The notes below the pieces were generated by a model, which was not told the origin of the DNA, did no database searches, and saw only the letters and a program-made list of their open reading frames with translations. DNA of 64,000 bases from Camarhynchus parvulus (lineage: Eukaryota > Chordata > Aves > Passeriformes > Thraupidae), in the NCBI RefSeq assembly GCF_901933205.1, contig NC_044582.1:16281820-16345819 (forward strand), in the 5' to 3' direction. Numbering within the stretch: the first letter of the stretch is position 1; the number at the start of each line of letters is the position of its first letter. Of this stretch, positions 60,391 to 64,000 are shown piece by piece. Both the position numbers and the translations under genes were made by a program.

Positions 60391-63300
60391 CCCTAAACAG
60401 CGATTCTCACCAGAGAGCTTTCCAGGTTTAAGGAGTTTATTCTTTGTGCCAGTTTGTATTTTCTATGTAAATTCATGCAGCTGCCTTGAAAGGAACTGCA
60501 GGTTTCTGCTAAGCAAAACTTTCTTTGTGAACCAGGAGTAAAATGCATAAACCCTCTCCTTAAGAATTAAATGTATGTATTTTTATTGCAGCATGAACAG
60601 CTTTTTTCGTAAAGGGAACAAGAGCTTGTAGAGCCAGGGAAGTGTTTATAAATATAACACTTATCCTTGTACAATATATATATTTTGCTTTAATAAAAAC
60701 AGAACCTGATCATTCAGTATAAAAAACCCAGCACAAAATTCATATGTTTTTCCCAAGACAGAAATTCTCACTCATTTTCCATGCTGTACCCTCAAGCTCT
60801 TGTTCACTGCAAACAGGACATTGTTTTCTTGGTTTTCTTCTTAAACAGCATGAAAGAAAAATCAGTAGAGAGTGTCACTAAAAACACATCAACATGTACC
60901 ATAAAAATGAAAACAACCATGATTAACTCAGTTTAACTAAAGCTTCCAAGTTCCTTATCAGCACCTGGGACGTATCTGGAAGTGAGCTTTCCCACCCAAA
61001 AGGAAGTGCCAGGGGTGTTCCCCACTCCCAAGGGTACACAAGGTTGGGTGGTTTGTCCTGTTGTGATTTAAATACGATGTGATCCTTATTCAGTGCTATA
61101 AAGTCTGCTCCAAGCATGCCAGTACATGTCAGCTTTGCCTTCACTCCGTAAGACAACAGCCGCCTCCATGCAGAGTTCAAAAATATTTGATGATTTAAGC
61201 CAGCTTGCTCCACTTAGGTTAGAACACAAAGCAGACTGCAGTGTTCAATATCAGAATCAGCATTTTTCCCCCCACACTTGTGAATACATGTATTTAGATC
61301 AAATAGGCTTTTGGCATCATTTTCACATGCCTACATGCAAGCCTACTGGTACTAGAAATCCTCTCTTCAGTATCATCATCCGAGGATAAAGACATGAGAC
61401 TTCCCATTCTCCAAGGACTGCCAGTCTCCTTAAACATAAATCTGCTATTGTGCAAAAGGCACAATCTCTTAGGATTTCTATCGCAAAAGAACAAGGAAAA
61501 TAGCCCAATAACTGAGAAAATGGAGCAGTTTCACAGATTGGCGTGTTAAAGCAATATAAAGCAATTATGTGGTTGGGTGAAGGTAAGGAAGGGAGCAAAG
61601 ACATAAGAAGTCAAGGGGGGCTGAAAGTGAAGAAAAAGTCTGATTTGGGACTACAGCAGCTTCCTCAGAAATTGCAAGCTAAAGAGGGCTGCTTGGGACA
61701 GTTCAACAGCCACGATGTGATGGAGGCAACCCCACTGCGCTCCAGATCAACCCAGTTATCACAGATCCACAGAAGCATCCAGCAGTGTTTCTCACCAGGT
61801 ACCAACTGTGCTGAGGTGGGGAAAAGGAAAGCAGTCAGTATTTTGAGAAGTACCATAAGTTTGATTTTGACAAAGGCCAAAGATGTGGAAAAAACCTCCC
61901 ATGTTTTTCTCAACAATTAGGCAATTCATAGTATATTTAATTTTCAATTTTTTTTTTCACAACCAGAAGTGTAATTTTGTCTTGCTAACTAGGCACCAAG
62001 TAGCACTATCCCACAGGTATAATTTCATTATTCTCCTAAATGCCACATGTAGGACAGCAGCATAAACAGCATGTGTGAGGTGGTGGGTGGTCTTATTTCC
62101 AACGAAGTAATATTTAAACCACAATAAGGTGGCTAGTCAAACACAAAGTCCCACCTTTAACTCTGCTTCTAGAGCCTCAGAGGTTGAAGCTTTTCAAGGT
62201 GATGTGAACCAGAGCCCCCTGCCCGTGGCAGATCTGGGGCAGCCCTGCTGATTTAGAGCTGCTGCTGGGCATCTGCTACAATGCTTTGGGGATATATCAC
62301 GTTTATTAACTGCTCAGCTATGAGCTACCAGCTCACTGCAGGCACTTTATATGTAAGAAAGTGATGAGAAACATTAAGGCAGGATTGAACTGGGGATGCG
62401 GTTCCCAGCTGGTTTATCATATTAGCAAATATCCTTGTTGTTTCCTAAGAGGGGTTGGGAAACCATCCAGAGGAAATGCATTGCCCAGGGCCTGACTTCA
62501 CAGAGAAAGGCAAAGTGACAGGGAAATATCAGGCTGTAAAAACCCCAAGGTGTTGCCACCCTGCCCGTGGGGCTCTGCTACAGCACTGCTGCTTCTGGAA
62601 GCTGGGGCATCATCAGGGAATGGGCCAGGCTGGAGGGAGAGGGCTCTGCGCCAGGAGCAGGTCTGCAGGCGTGTGGCAACAAGGAATTCACATCAACGAG
62701 CTCTAGGGCAGCTCTGGTGTGTGAAATCACTCTTGCCTCTTCCTTCAGCTGCATCTGAAGGACAGCAATGAGCACGCTGGAGGGAGAAGAGGAAGACCCA
62801 GGGAAGAGGCACTGAAACTTCAGAAAAATAATTGGGATTATCCCTGATAAAGTCCACAGATCTACACTAGTATTACTCAGAACAGGATGTGCCGAGGTTC
62901 ACTGGATATATAAGCAACAACAAGTTTTCTTTCCCAGGATTAACTAAAGAGCACGATTTTCTCTCCTGTTTTCACTATGACTGTACAAAAGCAAACCCTC
63001 CTGCAGAAATTACTTGTGTTTTAAATGTTATTGCTAATCTGCAGTACAGTGTGTTTCCCTAGCAGAGTGATTAAAACGTGCATGGGTCAGGATGCTGAGA
63101 CTGCACTCATGGTTCTTTACAGTTACAGTATTAGTAAAGTATTTACTAAATTGACTACCACCTACTTTAAGTTAAACTTGCTGACAGATAAACTGAGCAT
63201 AACCTCTGGCATTTTCAGACGTTTTTCTTATGAATAGATATATTTTGCACGTTTTTGCATGCTAGGCCCTTTCCAAAATGCTGATTTGATCTCTGACATC

Positions 63301-63489
63301 AAGGCTTACTCACCTCCTTGAAGGTAGAAAAGAAAGGTAACAGTGGCTTGCATGTGGGGGAACGAGACTTTAATATATAGAAAGCACAAAACTTACTCTT
63401 TTCAGTTTATTTTAGATTCAAAAGCTATAAAAGAGCACTAAAAATTCAGTACTATTTCTGCATTGGTTAAAAAACGCAGCTGAGAAGAG
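60391..63489. other. Unique non-coding stretch, no gene recognised
   Basis: Short chance frames only (up to 125 codons, plus 61543-61920). A consensus minus-strand donor (AAGGAG, then GTGAGT) ends at 63314 without a convincing acceptor partner. No repeat family was seen. Confidence 0.5.
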
Positions 63490-64000
63490 ATTTAAAAAGG
63501 GGGAGATATAAAAAGAATATTATTTGCATAGTCATAAATCATTATAAAACAATTATTCTGCAGCAAAAAAGCACTCGTTTCACAAGGGCAATCCAGCTTC
63601 AAGAGAGTGCACTATCTGTTAGCATCCTATTCTCAAAACAGACATCTCTGGACAGATTTGTTACAGTTTTGTAGATGCTAATGTGTAAACAGATTGTAAA
63701 ATTATTTTTGGGCCTGTAATAGGATTTAATGTGTTTAAGAGGTAGTCTTATACCTCTTTAACAAAGAGGCTTACAATATGGTAAGAATGTATCACAAAAA
63801 ATATAATGCTTTTAAACAGATAAATCCTCTTGGCAAAGGCTGTAATCTTTCAAACTTAATTGGTGAACTCATTAACGAACAACTGCCACTACAAGAAGAA
63901 AGACTATTGTCAGCGACTTATCAGGCAATGAGATAACAAACTTAATTATATTGTTTTCAGTGGATTTACATTTGCTTCCTTTAGGACACTAGATTTTCTA
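63490..64000. promoter_or_regulatory. Candidate conserved non-coding element (block 10), runs to window edge
   Basis: An AT-rich, non-repetitive block with an octamer ATTTGCAT at 63522-63529, 'agtcataaatcatt', 'caaacttaattgg', 'ctcattaacgaac' and 'acaaacttaattat'. It also has a small hairpin (AAGAGGTA at 63737-63744 against TACCTCTT at 63751-63758). There is no useful open frame. The motif density resembles developmental enhancers, and the block may continue past the window. Conservation is inferred. Confidence 0.35.

Noticed and set aside
63308..63314. Consensus minus-strand splice donor (GGAG then GTGAGT)
   Set aside because: No partner acceptor or supporting frame was found.
63521..63545. 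Resemblance to the 5' part of miR-153 (TTGCATAGTCA)
   Set aside because: The rest of the mature sequence does not match and no complementary arm forms the expected precursor hairpin. An octamer motif explains the word.

Overview
This window looks like non-coding vertebrate nuclear DNA, most probably from a bird. The main evidence for a bird is a decayed 3' end of a CR1 LINE at about 60085-60218. It keeps the avian CR1 phrases in order, including 'gtgttcaagcccagg', 'ctagtggaaggtgtccct' and a terminal 'ccattctatgatt'. The rest fits: 64 kb with almost no other recognisable transposon sequence, an AT-rich background, and two sharply bounded CpG-rich islands. There are no operons, bacterial promoters, tRNA or rRNA genes, CRISPR arrays or intact mobile elements.

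I could not assign any stretch to a known protein. The longest open frames (about 190-211 codons) read as chance frames, and the frames through 13733-13970 are artefacts of a pentanucleotide repeat. The window is best read as a gene desert or large intron with regulatory content, of the kind found around developmental genes. The flanking gene cannot be named from this sequence.

Layout: 1-5.9 kb is unremarkable unique sequence. 5.9-11.1 kb is the densest region. It holds AT-rich blocks that look like conserved non-coding elements, a possible minus-strand exon ending at 7912, a CpG island at about 8650-9260 with a minus-strand splice donor at 8882/8881, a TATA-like box at 9731 with a short plus-strand open frame ending in a GTAAGT donor at 9982/9983, and a further element-like block at 10.6-11.1 kb. 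13733-13970 is an uninterrupted (AAGGG)n array of about 47 units. 14-36.5 kb is mostly plain sequence with small low-complexity tracts, a perfect CRE motif and a long hairpin. 36.6-38.3 kb holds the second CpG island, a possible 81-bp minus-strand exon at 37284-37364, and two element-like blocks. 38.3-64 kb is plain sequence with a weak CpG cluster near 43.6 kb, element-like blocks near 45.6-46.2, 53.2-53.5, 55.1-55.3 and 63.5-64.0 kb, and the CR1 remnant.

If the islands are promoters, the simplest reading is one or two long non-coding transcripts, or 5' untranslated exons of a gene outside the window, transcribed mainly on the minus strand. This is inference. Conservation of the blocks was judged from texture only, because no alignment was possible. 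I did not find a convincing new biological system. The best leads are the two-exon minus-strand model at the first CpG island and the perfect AAGGG array.
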